A stretch of DNA of 64,000 bases from Xylogone sp. PMI_703 (GCA_021399445.1 JAJTUQ010000001.1:7688001-7752000); one strand, 5' to 3'. Shown: positions 1-13,227, counted from the first letter of the stretch. Notes: generated by a model not told the origin, from the sequence alone. Made by a program: numbers and translations.

Positions 1-244
1 GCTTAACTTGGCCCCGGCTTGATAAGACTTCGAGCATACCCACCTAGCCTTATTTACCGTTCCCTCTCTGTATACTATCATGTTATTACCTACTATTGAT
101 TGTATCAGCCATTGATCTTCTTCCGAGATGCACTGACAATACTGCTGGTTGGAGTCAATTGTCTTACCAGGATACCATACTCGCTGAAACTTTACTTAGA
201 GCCAAATACTGCATATTACTTCTCTTACCACTTGCCCTCCCGGG

Positions 245-2111
245 ATGGCGAATAATGGACTACCATCTGGTGCTCTCTGGGCCATTGTCATTGTTTTGTT
301 GTACTCAATTGTTTGCCTTGTCCTGTGCACGTTGTTAGTGTGCTTGCTTTGGAGCTATGGCGAGAAATGGTCTTGTGAGTCTAAACGACCCTCTATATCC
401 ACCAGTTGAATCTGCATCTTCCCATGCTAACATCTGGCCCAAGACGTCACACTCATCGCCGTGTTTACTACCTTCAGCACCCTAACATCTATCATCGAGC
501 AGCTCCACTATGCTATAGCCTTCCGCAATATAAAGCAGGCAGAATACGAAAATGCACTTAGATCTCTTCAGACGACTACATATGGTTACAATGATTCCCC
601 GCAGAAAGTTGATATCGTACTATTTTGGATACGTGAGCTGTCACCCAAATAGGAGCATAGGTACACTTACTGAACCTTGTATATACAGAATTCTATTGTT
701 ACGATGTCATGGCTTTGAATATCCTATTCTGTATGCCCTCCTCTGTATACTCTGGTTGGACAACAACTGATCATTCGTTCTAGGGAGCGTTAGCCTTTTC
801 TGCAGTTCTTGGGAAATCCGCGGCGCATGGCTAGGAAGTTCCCGCGATAAGGCAAACACCTCTGCCAAAATATTCTCTGTCCTATTTCCAGCGATTGTCA
901 TAGGCGTTGCTAACAGTGCTCCTGTATTCAAATCGCCTGGACTATTCCTATTCTTTAGAGATATAACAGGTAAGTATCTTCGCATTACACCTATTTATAC
1001 AACCGCCTGAATCTAAACATAAAAAGTACTTGTTAGTCTTTTCGGAGGTAGTATTCTGCTCATATTGATCTTATACAAGTATATATTAACTCGCCGCCTA
1101 CTCGCAAGAAACATCAAACGATCCAGATGGTGGGACCCCACGGTCCCGAAAAAAGGCAATAATAGAGATGCCGTGACAAATGGAACAACTAGGTCCAGTG
1201 GACTGTCTTCAGCGCAGATCCAAATATATGATCGTGCGCTGGTGACTCGTTTCACAATCGGCTTTTTGGTATTAGCGTGAGTCTATTCCGGTTTTGAGAC
1301 TCCGTATAATATGGCCTATTTTACAGTACAAAAAGAGATAATCGATGACAAGCTAATTTCATAAAGGGCTTTCAATGTGGTCATTATAATACTCCCTTTT
1401 TTCGACTTGAAGAGTAATAGAAGACTAGCCCGCATGGCCGGACCGGATTTCTCGCTCTCTAGGACCATCGCCGACATTTTCCTTTTCCTTCCAGGAGTGA
1501 CGGCTTCACTAGCTATATTTCTCGTCTTCGGTACTGCGAAATCTTGGTGGCAATATCATAACATGATCCTCAATTGCATTAGAATCAAAGATAGGACGAG
1601 GAAACAACAATTTGTGAGGAAGGCCAGGAACCCTGGCACTGATGCTCCTAATTCTCGAAATTACGAAGGCTCTTTGTTTACAACTCTCCGTATGGTTAAT
1701 CTGGAACCTGTTGAGCAAACAGGCGTAGTTGGCCAGCAGACTGGCCTTCCACCGCCAAATTCTCCCCATATAGGTTATCACAAAGCTGTCACTGGCGCAC
1801 CTCAGTGTAGAGAGCCAAATTTCCAAATTTCTTCACCTGTTCATGCTGCAGCTAGACGTCATAGTTCGGTCTCCGGTGATAGTGACCTTCCAATCCTTTA
1901 TCTCGAAGCCCAGGTTGCCTTCGAGGATCCTGTCGTCCAACGCGGACCGATATCATTACAGGATCATCAAACGACATATCCAGCGAAGAATACTAGCTTC
2001 CGAAGACAGGAGCAGCAAAGACATCAATATGCGTGTCATCAAAAACCAGTTATACCTGAAGTTGTTTTACAGAATACACGCCATAATTTTCTGGACGATT
2101 CCAGCGATTGA
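245..2111 (+). CDS. Seven-transmembrane GPCR-like membrane protein
   Basis: I join six exons: 245-374, 444-632, 689-730, 784-969, 1027-1276 and 1367-2111. They give a 513-residue protein starting MANNGLPSG. All five introns are 51-90 nt with GT...AG ends, and every junction keeps the frame. Seven hydrophobic segments can be read: one in exon 1, one at the start of exon 2, one across exons 3 and 4, one later in exon 4, one at the start of exon 5, one across the exon 5/6 junction and one early in exon 6. A long polar tail of about 190 residues, rich in Gln, Pro and Ser, follows. This is the topology of a G-protein-coupled receptor with a cytoplasmic tail. I do not recognise a named fungal receptor class, and no ligand can be inferred. 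The gene converges with the ABC transporter gene, 229 nt away. The exon structure is well supported; the receptor function is inference. Confidence 0.75.
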
Positions 2112-2340
2112 ACTAACAATAGCGGAATGTAGTAGTCAGGAAGATGAGTATTAAGTCGAACATAGACATCTCAGGTCGACAAGAAGCTGCATGAAACTGC
2201 AGCGGTTACAAGAATTGACATATATTTATGAGTATGAATACATATTTCCATAAATGCATATACCTCATATAGCCTTTGATCCCAGTTCTAAAAGAATATA
2301 GATACAAAAATTAAAAGTTGAAAAGTGCCGATCACTTTAT

Positions 2341-5300
2341 CTATTCGTCTACATCCACCAACCTACTCGCATCCCAAGCACCCTTGGCAGCTTTCCTCAA
2401 TGCATCCAGATCTCCACTCATTTCGCACATGCCCTTAAAGATAGCATCGTCACCTTGCTTCTTTAACAGCTCCCATGGGTGGCCATACTCAACAACCCGT
2501 CCCTTATCAAGCACAAGCACCTTATCATAGTCCACAATCGTCTGCAAACGATGTGCGATGGTGATAATTGTGCTGTTTAGTTCACGAATAGTCTCTTGAA
2601 TCTTAGAGTCTGTGTTGTAATCGATTGATGCGGTGGCTTCGTCCATCAGAATGACCTTCGGGTTCTTGAGAAGAGCTCGAGCGAGGCAGAGAAGTTGGCG
2701 CTGGCCCTGAGACAGGTTGCTCCCTGATTCACTAACAGGAGAGGAAAGGTTAAGGAATATATTTTTGTTTGTTATGGGAGTAGCGGTCCCACTGCCATGC
2801 TCCAGTAGGGTAGGCGTACTAGGACCTGGGGTTGTCGGGCGGGTTGGTGGAACTGAGGTTCCTATAAGCTGCACGCGGCGTAAAGCAGTGAAAATATCTT
2901 CATCTGTAAAGAGTCCAAAAGGATCCAGATTGCTTCGTATGGTACCTGTGAATAGGGTTGGATCTTGTGGCACAATCGTGATTGATTCTCGAAGATCTTG
3001 TAATCCGATGAGACCGATATCAACGTCATCTATAAGAATCTTGCCTGTCTCAGCTTCCAGCCCTCTGAATAACGCCAGAGCCAGAGAACTCTTGCCAGCA
3101 CCAGTCCTGCCAACAATGCCAACTTTCTCAAGAGGATTGATCTTAAAGCTCACATCCCGTAAGACTGGCTCCAAATCAGGCCTATACCTCGTTGTGTATC
3201 CAATAAACTCGACCGAGCCCTGACTAGGCCAGTTCGCTGCTGGCTTAGTTTTCTCATTCAGTGCAGGTGCCTCTTGCTCGACCTCAAGGTATTCCTTGAT
3301 ACGCTCCACCGAGTTCATATTTTGTTCGTTATAAGAATACAATCGCACCAGCCAAAGAACATTTTCCGTAAAACTGATGGCGTAGCTCAAGGACAAACCT
3401 GCTGAGCCAGCATCTACAGATCCAATACCGTAAATGACAAAAGCACCAGCAAAGAAGGCGACCAGATCACCGATGACGTCTATCCGGAATGCAAGCCACC
3501 TATTTGCTGCCCAAAGATATATGTAAGGCCGATTGTAGGTATTGACTTTTGCCATGTTGTCCATAATAAACCTTCTCTCTGCACCATAGGCTCTGATAGT
3601 GGTAATGCCACTGAGTGTCTCTCCAAACTGCTGGAACAATGGGCTCCTTTGCACGGATTCAAGTCTTTTCAGATCTCTTGATGACCGAAGGTAGAACTTC
3701 CCGACGAAGAAGTATAATGCAGATATAAACACGGCGGCAATCAAGAAGCCCGGAGTGATAGTTGAGATCAGGACAACAGTGAGCAAAATAGCCAATGCGC
3801 ATGACATAACTCCAATAGCTATTGATGCTACTTCCTGATCAACAGCTTCTATGTCCTTGCTAAATCTGTTCAAAATCATTCCGAGGGGCGTGACGTCGAA
3901 GAACTTGAACTTAGCCCGTGTAACGGATTGCATCAGCCGTTCATGAATCTTCCAACTAGCAGTAAGAGAGCCATAGAATAGCCAGAAGTCTCGGAAGAGC
4001 GCCACTAACATGCATACAATACCAATCAAACCATAGACACCGAGGTAATACCTCACATCAACATCTGGGGCTACCGCCGCTAGCAGAGAAGACTGTCTTG
4101 GGTCGAAGAATGGCTGCACCTTTGAGAAGAAGGAACTAGCCATACTAGATGCGGAGATTGAATTTCCCATGAAGTTGTTTGGCGTTACGGTATGAGCGCT
4201 CACGGCTTCGGTCTCGTACTGATTTGCCCATTGCCGAATCCATACGTTGGTGGCTAGAGTTCCTAATTGTTGGACACCAAATACTACGACTGCGATGACC
4301 CAGAACCACCTACGTCACGTTAGTAAACCATGTATAAATCAAGATTATTCATTAGTTTTGCATACCATGGACCCATAGCTTTCAGATAAAGAAGCATAAC
4401 ATCCCACTTAACGCCGCCTTCAGCTTTCTTTTCTTCCATTGCATCTTTGCCAACTTTATCTTGCTTCTTAGGCTTCGTAGTAGTACCATTGCCAGTTTGT
4501 CCATTAGCTTTGTTCCCCTGGGCATCCAATGCCTCTTCAGAGGGTCTTCGTGAAACAGCAGCCGAGGGAGCACTTGATTTATTTATGCTTTCTCCTAATA
4601 TTCCAGAAGCAATAATATCATCGGGTGATCCATTTGCAGAAATTCTGCCATTGTCTAGACAGACGACCAGCTTAGAGAATGGAAGGCAAAGGGTTACATT
4701 GTGAGTAACCAGTATGCATGTTCTGTTTTGCATAAGTGGCCCAGTTATTGCTTTCTCAAAGATCCATTTTGCAGTGTGTGAGTCGACTGCGCTTAGGCAA
4801 TCATCCAAGAGGAGATGTCTAGAGTTTGAGTAGAGAGCTCTTGCAAGGGAGATACGCTGCTTTTGGCCTCCAGAGAGGGTTATCCCTTTCTCACCAACCA
4901 ATGTCTGGTCACCAGCATCCAAAATCTCAAGATCACGTTCCAAAGCACAGGCGATGATAACCTCCTTATATCGAACTTCATCTAGCGGTGCTGCAAACAA
5001 AATATTTTCCTTAATATTAGCATTCACAAGCCAAGCTTGCTGTGCACAGTAGGCGACTGTCTCAGTCAATCCGGTATCTGGATCAGCTCGGATATCCTCG
5101 CGATGGTACCCGCCAGGAAGATATACCTGGCCCTTGATTAGTGTCATCTCGCCCAATAGCGCCATCAACAGAGAAGTCTTCCCAGAACCTGTAGGTCCAA
5201 CAATTATGTTTAACTCTCCAATTGCGAACTGTACATCGATGTCCATAAGGCGGAACGCATCAGAGATGCCGCTGTGGGCTGTTTCTTTTCCACCCCAAGA

Positions 5301-7575
5301 AAATGTCGCATTCTTGAAGCCAATTACTTCCACGCCATTTTCATCGGTAATATCCGGGGATAGCTGGTCATATTTTTCTGTTTCCTCTTCATTTAAGAAT
5401 TCCTCGATACGGTCAACTGATACCTTGGATTCCTGTACATGCGCAATCATGTCTCCCAGCTGGTCAAGAGGGACACGAAGAATGCTAAACAGGGATATTG
5501 CCGTGAATGCAATTGAAGGATACAATGGCTTTTTCTCAATCATAGTGTAGAACATGAAGGAAAAGAAGGTAATAATAACAGGGACAGTATTCCAAATCGC
5601 GACTGCCACAGCCCATAAGATATATTTCTTTCGCAATTCCTTGAGTTCAACTGCTCTCTTTTCATTGACGAGTTGGCTGAACCGATTTTCCCACGCAAAA
5701 TATTTGATGACCCTTATATTTTGCATAACTTCATCAGTTGTATGGATCCGTTTGTCCGTTGCTGCCATAATCTTCTTCTGTATTTTTCCAAATCCAGCGG
5801 CAAGAGCGATGTTGACCGGTAGCAGTATAGCCATGACAATGAGGCCTGGGATACTACTCAACCCTAGGATCTTGTAAAGAAGATATATGGCCACAACAAG
5901 TTGAGTAGGCGCCGAGGCGAAGAGAAAATGTAAATAAGCGGTCACTTCACTCAGTTTGAACGAATCAACCGACATCAAGTTTATAATCGTGCCCACATTA
6001 ACTTGCTCGTCCGAGATTTCTTTGGAAATCGTGTCTATAGTTGAAGGTTCTTCTGTTGGTAGCACTGTTGCAGGGGCATCTTCCGGCTGGCTGCCACCGA
6101 AGAGAGATAGTACTCTCTTCATCAGCCCTTGCTTCTTCGCATTCTTGCCCTTGAGCTTTTTGGCTTTCTTATCATCTTGGTCCTTCTTGTCCTTCTTCTC
6201 CCCTAGCACTGTCTCATTCCCTGCCGCAGCCTTTCTACGTAGAGCCTTTGCGTATATTTCTCCGACTGTGATCGCCTTTAATCTAATGGAAATCTTACGC
6301 CCTATCCATAATGCTTGCCCATCTGCAAAAGAGCGTATAATATCCGTGAATGAAAGCAAGATGACGCTATTTCAATTAGTACAATCTCTTTATGAGGTAA
6401 GATGTTTACTTACTAAAGCCATATGACGTTCCTTGGTGCGCTTTCAGGATCTTCTATGTACTCCAGAATGGCTTTCAATAGTAATGTGGGCAAAAAGGTA
6501 AAGAACCCTCCAACGACGGCGTAGAGGCATTGTATGACGAGCAACATGCGAAAATGTTTCAGCAAATGCCATGATAGTCCAGTGGTCTTTTTCAGTTGTC
6601 GGTAAGTAGCCAAGACATGGGCAGCTTTGTCTTTTGGAGCCAGGTTCCAGACGTCCGGCAGCTCAAAAGTCTTTTTGTAGCCTTGCCAGACAATGGCATC
6701 CACCCATCCAAAAGTTGCAAGTGAGAAGAGACTGGCAAGGGGTTCTCGAGATGGTTCAAGACCTCCCTCCCATTCTAGAACCACTGCCTTATTTCCTTTC
6801 CTTGTCGTCAACGCAATGCCGAATAGCAGTGAAATGAGGGCGAATTCGACACACGTCAGAATCTGGGCTAGTTGAGACCGAGGATGAATGATGGCAGAGC
6901 GAAAGATGACCACTGAGAAGAGCCATTGACAACCGTATATGATTGCTGTGTTGTTCCAGAGCCTTGGGATTCTCCATCGGGTATTGGAAAGCAGTAACCG
7001 CAAGCTCACAAGGACCAAAACGTATGCCCAAACTACAATGCCTGAGATGGCAGCTACTGTTCCTTTGTCACCGTAGACATGCATTACCAATGCGACTATA
7101 TTCACAGCGACCAAGGCAATTATGCCAAGAAGCTCGATAACAAGCATGGTATATTGACCTGTGGGTATGTCGAGTTGAGATACAGAGCCCTTTGTGCTCG
7201 TCTTTGCCAAGGCTAGTCGTCCGCCCGCCATAGTCAAGCTCTCCTCCTCCTCTTCCTCGTTATCATTGTCATTATCCCCGTTATCCACGGGGATTTCCTG
7301 GACAGCTGAAGCTCGACGCGCATGATCACTGACGCCATTCCCAAGCGGCTTGTATGCCGCCTCTCTTTTTAATCGCACATGCCGACCTATATACTGTTTT
7401 ACGAGGTACAGGAAGGAGAGTTTGACGAGGAGTAATGGAAACAGGACTTTCAGATAGCTTCAGACGGCGTCAGCGCTCCTCATACAGTGGTGGTGAGCTC
7501 ATCAACTTACTCGCGCTGCACGCATTTTGTGATATCATCGACCTGCCAGACCGGACCGGGGCAGTTCCCAAACAT
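2341..7575 (-). CDS. ABC-C full transporter, YBT1/VMR1 (bile acid transporter) type
   Basis: Exons 7575-7511, 7457-6414, 6366-4366 and 4309-2341 give 1692 residues starting MFGNCPGPVW. The protein has an N-terminal extra membrane domain (TMD0-like), then two halves, each with a membrane domain and a nucleotide-binding domain. NBD1 shows Walker A GPTGSGKTS near residue 760, signature LSGGQ near 880 and Walker B LLLDDCLSAVDSH. NBD2 shows GRTGAGKSS near 1437, signature LSQGQ and LMDEATASID. A Lys-rich loop lies near 424-452, and a Pro/Thr/Ser-rich insert sits between NBD2 Walker A and its signature. The size, the linker and the DDCLSAVDSH stretch point to the yeast Ybt1/Vmr1 vacuolar subgroup, which exports bile acids or other organic anions into the vacuole. 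Both ATP sites keep their key residues, so it should be active. Substrate and membrane are inferred from the family. The first exon is short and an earlier start is possible. Confidence 0.9.
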
Positions 7576-9156
7576 TTTCTGGCTGCTCTCGCGTCGCCGT
7601 GAAGGTCGACCAAAGCTGCGAAATAGTTAAAGCCCTTGGGAGCCACCATACACAGGCCAGTAATTGACGCCTTGACGGAGAGAGAAAAGCGTAAACAAGA
7701 GGAGTGGCGGGAAAAGATGTTTCTATCACGATCACCCACTTCTCTCTACTAAGTACCTTTGGGACGACGAAGTGGTCCGGGCGTGCAGCTGCCCCACCTC
7801 CCAGCAGCACCGGTGGACAACCCGGCGAACAAACTGGGAAGGTGATTCCCCGTCGTGGGTTCTCGACAAGCACCAAGTCTCTCCGTACCTCACTCGCCTC
7901 AAGTGCTAACTATCTGTTGCCGTACAGTAGCTCAGCGCAACGCGTAACACGGTATGCAGGAAGAAACGTCGGGGTACTTATCCGGCTGCCTCGCTGCTAC
8001 CGTAGACTGCAAAGTAAAGTAAGTAAGGGCAGAGTTCGCGTGTGAGGCGTGAGGTGCAGGATGGATTTCAAATAATCTCAGATGCTGTACTGTACCGTAT
8101 GTACTCCGTGCTTGTACATTACCGTACTGCCGAGACTGTCTTGTCTTTGCAGATGTCATCATCCCTACTCATACCTTAAAATACCAATGACGAGGGGGAT
8201 GTCAAGCCCTTTCGTACACCACTAGCACACTCTGCGCATACCCCAGGGTACACTGCAGTACTGCGCTGTGCAGTATTGTACTTCCACGTGAGGATCGAAA
8301 TTGACTCAACTGATTAATTACTTATTACTATTCCTAGTAGCTGCAGCAGCAGTCTATGGAGTGAAGCGGTGCTTGATGCACACCGCCCTCCCAAGGTTCG
8401 CAGCATTCCTCGACGCGATTGGGTGGATAAGCCCCTTCTGGACAGAGCTCCTGCAGGGCAACAGAGAATGCTCCGAGTGCCCAGAACAGCATTCCCGGTC
8501 CTTTCTAAATAGCTGTGCACTACTGTGCAGCTCCGCGATCACAGATCTCAACCAGTGCTCAAGACGGCTGAACTTCCATCCAGCTTATGATTCATACGAT
8601 CTTGGAATCTCCATGGCTGTCCCTATGATGTGAATATTTCTGGAAGGTGGTAAGGTTGTAAAGTGGTCATTGTGACTCATGCCTTTTTTGGAGGTTATTT
8701 CAAGATCTACCCCAGCGCCACCTGCAAGATATCGGATTTCTGCCTTCTAAGGCGGCGGCATTATTACCGATGTACTTCATGGCGCTGTGCTCCTTAGTAA
8801 TCGTCTACAATATCGTCAACAACGGCGTTGCATATTGAAATTATTCTTGCCAAAAAGATTCAACAATGAAATAACTAAATCTTTATACAAAATTAAACAC
8901 TGTAGATCATCTGCAAAGAGTACCATTACATAACTTTTGCAACAGGTAAATACAAACATTGCCGATGTGCAGTAGATTCATTTCACGGTCCCCTTCGCAA
9001 TGCAATGCCCTTTTGTGTCACCCGCTTTTCCCGCATCCCGTACCATGATAATACACAAGGTCAGCAAAAACCCTTTCTGACCTCACAATTGACTCTTCAT
9101 CATGTCTAGAGGTAGCCTGACCGCCCTTGAAGTAACGACAATTATGGAATTTCACC
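7576..9156. other. Intergenic, 1.6 kb, dense in GTAC words
   Basis: No convincing gene is present. It holds the upstream region of the ABC transporter gene and the downstream region of SEC61. From about 7920 to 8290 there are roughly ten GTAC tetramers, including stretches of the form GTACTGTACCGTA and CAGTACTGCG. An E-box palindrome CACGTG lies at 8285-8290. Open frames here lack ATG starts. Confidence 0.6.
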
Positions 9157-10705
9157 CTATGCCATAATCATGCCCCTCATATCGCCTTCCTTGGCCGCAA
9201 TCTCAAAGTATGAGTAGATGATGCTAGAGACGGTCAGTAACGTGGCTTGTAAACCAATCCAGACACATTCACTTACGTAACGGCGAGTAAGATACCGGTT
9301 CCAGATCCTAGGGCTCCGAGCAAGTCGGATGCAACAGAGAGTGCACCAATGCAGGCTCCGCCAAAGGCTGCCGCGGTTGGGATGATGCGCTTCAACTCCT
9401 TGTACATGCTCTGTTCCCTGTGGCCTGCCATCACTAGTCCTTGGTCCTTAAGCTGCTTAGCAACATCGCGTGGGCTAGATCCGGACACTTCAATCCATGT
9501 CTTCGAGAAGACAGCGCAGGCAACCAGCATATAAGTGATGTAGACAGCCGTGTGGATGGGATCAAGGAGAGCTTCAGTGAAGTTCAATGGGGGAGACATG
9601 TAATATGCGAGACCACTTGTAGCAAAGAGTTGGGCAGAACCCTCCTTTGGTTCCCAGACTCCGAACAGTTGAACCAAAAGGTTCTCGGAGAACCTTGAGT
9701 AGAGCATCTGACTGATCAAGAACACGTTGGAGGACAATGCGGACTGCAACATGATAGGCATGTTGGAGGTATAGAAGAGACGAACTGGGTAAGATCCACG
9801 AGCTCCACGTTGGCGGGATGACTTGACGGGAATCTCAACACGGAATCCCTGGAGGTAAATAACCGCGGCGAACACTAGGAGAGTTGCAAGGAGGTTCATG
9901 ATGTTGGGAAGATTTTGCCTATAGAAAGCTTCTTGGAGAGCTCGTTGCTTGTTTGGCCATGTCAGGAGCAAGTGGAAGAGAGCAATGACAGCTCCTTCGA
10001 ACTCAGGTCCACGTCCAGTATTGATGGTTGTTGGAGAGAATGCCTTCCAGACAATTGACTCGCAAATGTTGGTAGCGATGAAAAGAGAAATACCACTGCC
10101 AAGGCCATATCCCTTCTGGAGAAGCTCATCAAGAAGAATGACAATCAATCCAGCTACTACCAATTGGAGAATGAGGAGGAAGACAACTCCTGCACCAAGA
10201 TCACTGGGTTGTCCATATAGACCGGTGAACACATACACCGTCGCCTGACCCATAGACAAGATAACAGCGAAGAGCTTCTGTGCGGTTTGATATAGCTCAC
10301 GATCAGATTTGAGGTCGAGGTTAACATCAATCAAGTGGGTACCAGCAAGAAGCTGGAAGACCATGCCAGATGAGATAATTGGTGTAATACCAAGTTCCAT
10401 CAGTGTGCCTCTGTTACTGGCAAGCATCATACGTAGCCAGTACATAGGGTCCGATGTGTCTGATGAGACAATACCATACAATGGCATCTGGCTCATTACC
10501 AAGAAGATCAACAAAGTCAACCCAGTCCACATCAACTTCTGATTGAAGGGAACTTTGGTCTCTGGTTGCTGCACCTCAGGGAGGATAGGCGTAAAAGGTT
10601 TGATGAGATCGAGGAATCGGACTGCAAAAGGACAAATATGTCAGTCAATTGACCAGACAATGAGATTCGACAGCAACGTGAAATGGGAAACTTACGGCCA
10701 CTCAT
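9157..10705 (-). CDS. SEC61: Sec61 translocon alpha subunit
   Basis: Exons 10705-10696 (only 10 nt), 10621-9277 and 9223-9157 give 473 residues beginning MSGLRFLDL. This is the channel-forming subunit of the endoplasmic reticulum protein translocon, which acts with Sss1 and Sbh1. The length matches the usual 470-480 residues. The sequence follows known fungal Sec61 throughout: plug-region motif [15 protein letters not shown], then [17 protein letters not shown], the cytosolic loop [23 protein letters not shown], and a short charged C-terminal tail EIAAKEGDM. Ten transmembrane segments are expected. The first intron splits codon 4, so the gene starts with three codons and one base; without that tiny exon the protein would lose its conserved MSGL start. 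The last intron uses GTAAGT and a TACTGAC branch site. A gene-free region of about 880 nt separates it from ORC2. Confidence 0.97.
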
Positions 10706-11587
10706 CTTGGCGATTTATTCTCACTAAACCTTACAAACGTGGAAAACAGAAAGGAATTGACTAAGGGGAGACAAGAAGGGCTCACGCCAACTCTGCAATG
10801 AAAGTTGCAGAATGCGCGTGTGATGGCGGTTGTCGAAGAAGTTTGTGGATTGGGGTGTCGCTTGTTGGGGAATCTTTGGTGCGGACACATATCAGTATTG
10901 AAAGTAGAGCTATAGCACGTGACATATTCGGATAAAAGTTACATTTTGCCGAAAAAAAGGGGTACCCCACAACATTTCATGTCATGGGTTCAAGTCTACC
11001 ACGATATACACCATGAAGGGAGAAGAAGAAAGATAGCCCTGACAATTGGCTATTTCTCACCCAATACAGCTCCTGGTGATTTCTAATTGATAAACGCACA
11101 TGTTAAGCAAGAAAGGACCACTCACTCCACATAATGAAGGATCTGTATGATGTTGTTTATTTAGACATTGATTTGAGAATCGTTGATTAGCAGTCATTAG
11201 TGAACAAAATAGATAGCGATACTATATGTGTCGGCGGAATGGATAAATTTCTGTATTATACCGCTGGGAGTTGATTGTGCAGTTCTTGAGACCTCCGCCT
11301 CATAAGATTATTACTTCTAATTTAGCATCACTTCTAAACTCTATCCCCAGTTTCGTTGGGTGCTCGTACTTATTCCATGAGTTACTGCAAAATCTAAAAT
11401 GGATACTTATAACTATTTCTGGGCTCGTCGGCTCTATATACTCATAGGCCTCTGGCTACTTATTGGCGATCTAGTGCATCTCTTGTATCTCCGTAACTCG
11501 TAACTATGGCCATACCTAGATCATTTGAACATGGATGTTAGATCAAATGCGCTGATGTTGTTAATTGTTCATAGGAATCTTACACAT
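10706..11587. other. Intergenic, SEC61 upstream / ORC2 downstream
   Basis: About 880 nt, AT-rich, with no supported gene. It contains an E-box palindrome CACGTG at 10916-10921, about 210 nt upstream of the SEC61 start. No repeat or RNA gene was seen. Confidence 0.5.
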
Positions 11588-13227
11588 TCAGGACATTATA
11601 TCTTCCAATATAGCCTCTAGTTCTTCCTTGCGGAAAGGCACTGACAGAATTTCTGTACCCATAGCATCTTTATGGCTTTGTATCATTTGATGGTCATGGA
11701 ATCTGGAAGATTAGTGATGTGCTCAGTTGGAATGCTGGAGAATATCATAACTTACTCTTTCAACAATGTCCTGAAGTTCATGTCATTACTGCAGATGAAT
11801 TCTTCGACGGCCTTTTGGTATAGCACCCGGTACTCCACTCCACCATTGGTGCCGCTAGAATTGACACCACGAGTAGTCTCGTCATCATAGTTATCTTCCA
11901 TAGCTTCAAATCCTCCTGAATTCTCATCCATTGCTACCAATTGTTCCGCTATCAAAACCCTAAATAGATTCTTTGCATTTTCGGGAAGACTCTTGAGCAC
12001 GAATGTTACACCCTCTTTCCCTCCGACTCTCTTGGTATTTCTACCAAGAAGACTATGGACTTCATCCACAACATCAGTCTCAACGGTATAAGGTTGGAAG
12101 GTAGTACAATCATGAAATAAAAAGTTATATGTCAGTCGGAGTGAACTGTCCCAAAGTAGTGGAAATGATGGGTGATCAGCCGATGCCACTAAGCTAACTT
12201 GAGCGTGCGAACTAAGCCGGGAGAGAATTGTTTGAGTTTGAGGGCGTCGTAGTGCAAGGCCATCAATTGAATGGATAACCAGCATTATGTGCTGCGTCTT
12301 GTCTTCTTCGAGATATGTGATTAGGTTCTCCAACATCTCGACAGGTTGAGAGCCTAATTTTCGGTCAGACTGAGAGAACGAATTTGCGACAGTGTTCAGA
12401 ATATCTCTAGTTGTAAGAGTTTGAACATAGCCATTCACAATAACTATTTTACTGTTTCGACCATCCTCGGTGTTGTAGAAATGGTCCACAAATCTCATAA
12501 GTAAAGGCCGCTTAGAACCCCAACCATACACACATATACTAAAATCCTGGCTAAGCTCAAACAGCCATTGACTAAAAGATCTTTCATGCAAATTTTGAAG
12601 AAATTGCAAATCATCAGCATGCCGATCTTTGTATTTGTGTGCCAAACTGAAGTACTCGTCGTGGTCTAGCAATTTTACTGATGAGAGGTTATTATTTGAG
12701 GTCTTAGCACCACCTCCACGGTTCTGTGAGAAATATAATTCATGAGGTGGTAGGTCGCCAGGCGGTGTCAAAGATCGCTTGCGGTTTTTGGACCCTTTTG
12801 GTCTGCCTCTTCCCCTCTTGGATGGTGTTGCTGGTATATCGGAACCAGTAATAACGTCCACTGTCACCTCCACATCATCGGGATCCGGTTTATCATCCTT
12901 TTCAGAATCATATATATGCTGAGCAATATCCTCGTCGTCTTCATCATTGTCACTAAGCCCTCCTAGTATAGTCCGTTCAATAATCATTTTTGTCGACTTC
13001 CGTCGAGCAGAACGATCCGCATTCCTTGGCAGTCTTGATCCATCGAAATCGTTGGGCCCTTTTAACTTTACTGGGGTTGATAATGGCGATTTTCCAGACG
13101 CCAGTTCTGTAGAGATGGATTTATCTAGCTTATTCTTATTCTTGCTTCCTTTGGGACGCCCTCGTCCTCGGCGAGGTGTAGCAGCCTCAACCTCTTTCGC
13201 ATTCTCAACTGGGGATAAATTATCCAT
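11588..13227 (-). CDS. ORC2: Origin recognition complex subunit 2
   Basis: Exons 13227-11756 and 11702-11588 give 528 residues. The C-terminal half carries the ORC2 core: the degenerate P-loop region YGWGSKRPLL near 235-250, IVNGYVQTLT, the Walker-B-like LVIHSIDGLALR, and ASADHPSFPLLWD. The last exon restores the winged-helix end (EFHDHQM...EEILSVPFR type). ORC2 is a structural subunit of the six-protein complex that marks replication origins and loads MCM helicase. The N-terminal 150 residues are charged and hold two AT-hooks (GRGRPKGSK at about 21-29 and 139-147) plus three Thr-Pro sites with nearby basic residues (T17, T51, T134), which fit cyclin-dependent kinase targets. I first considered ORC4 because of the AT-hooks, but the core motifs are those of ORC2. 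It diverges from the Cut12-like gene. Confidence 0.92.

Noticed and set aside
8301..8633. Open frame of 110 codons with a hydrophobic N-terminus and several Cys, like a small secreted protein
   Set aside because: Begins at a TTG, not an ATG; the first ATG is after the hydrophobic part; no splice signals or family support, and it lies in the GTAC-rich gap.
11588..13227. Assignment to ORC4 because of the AT-hooks
   Set aside because: The core motifs (YGWGSKRPLL, SIDGLALR, ASADHPSFPLLWD) match ORC2, not the ORC4 ATPase.
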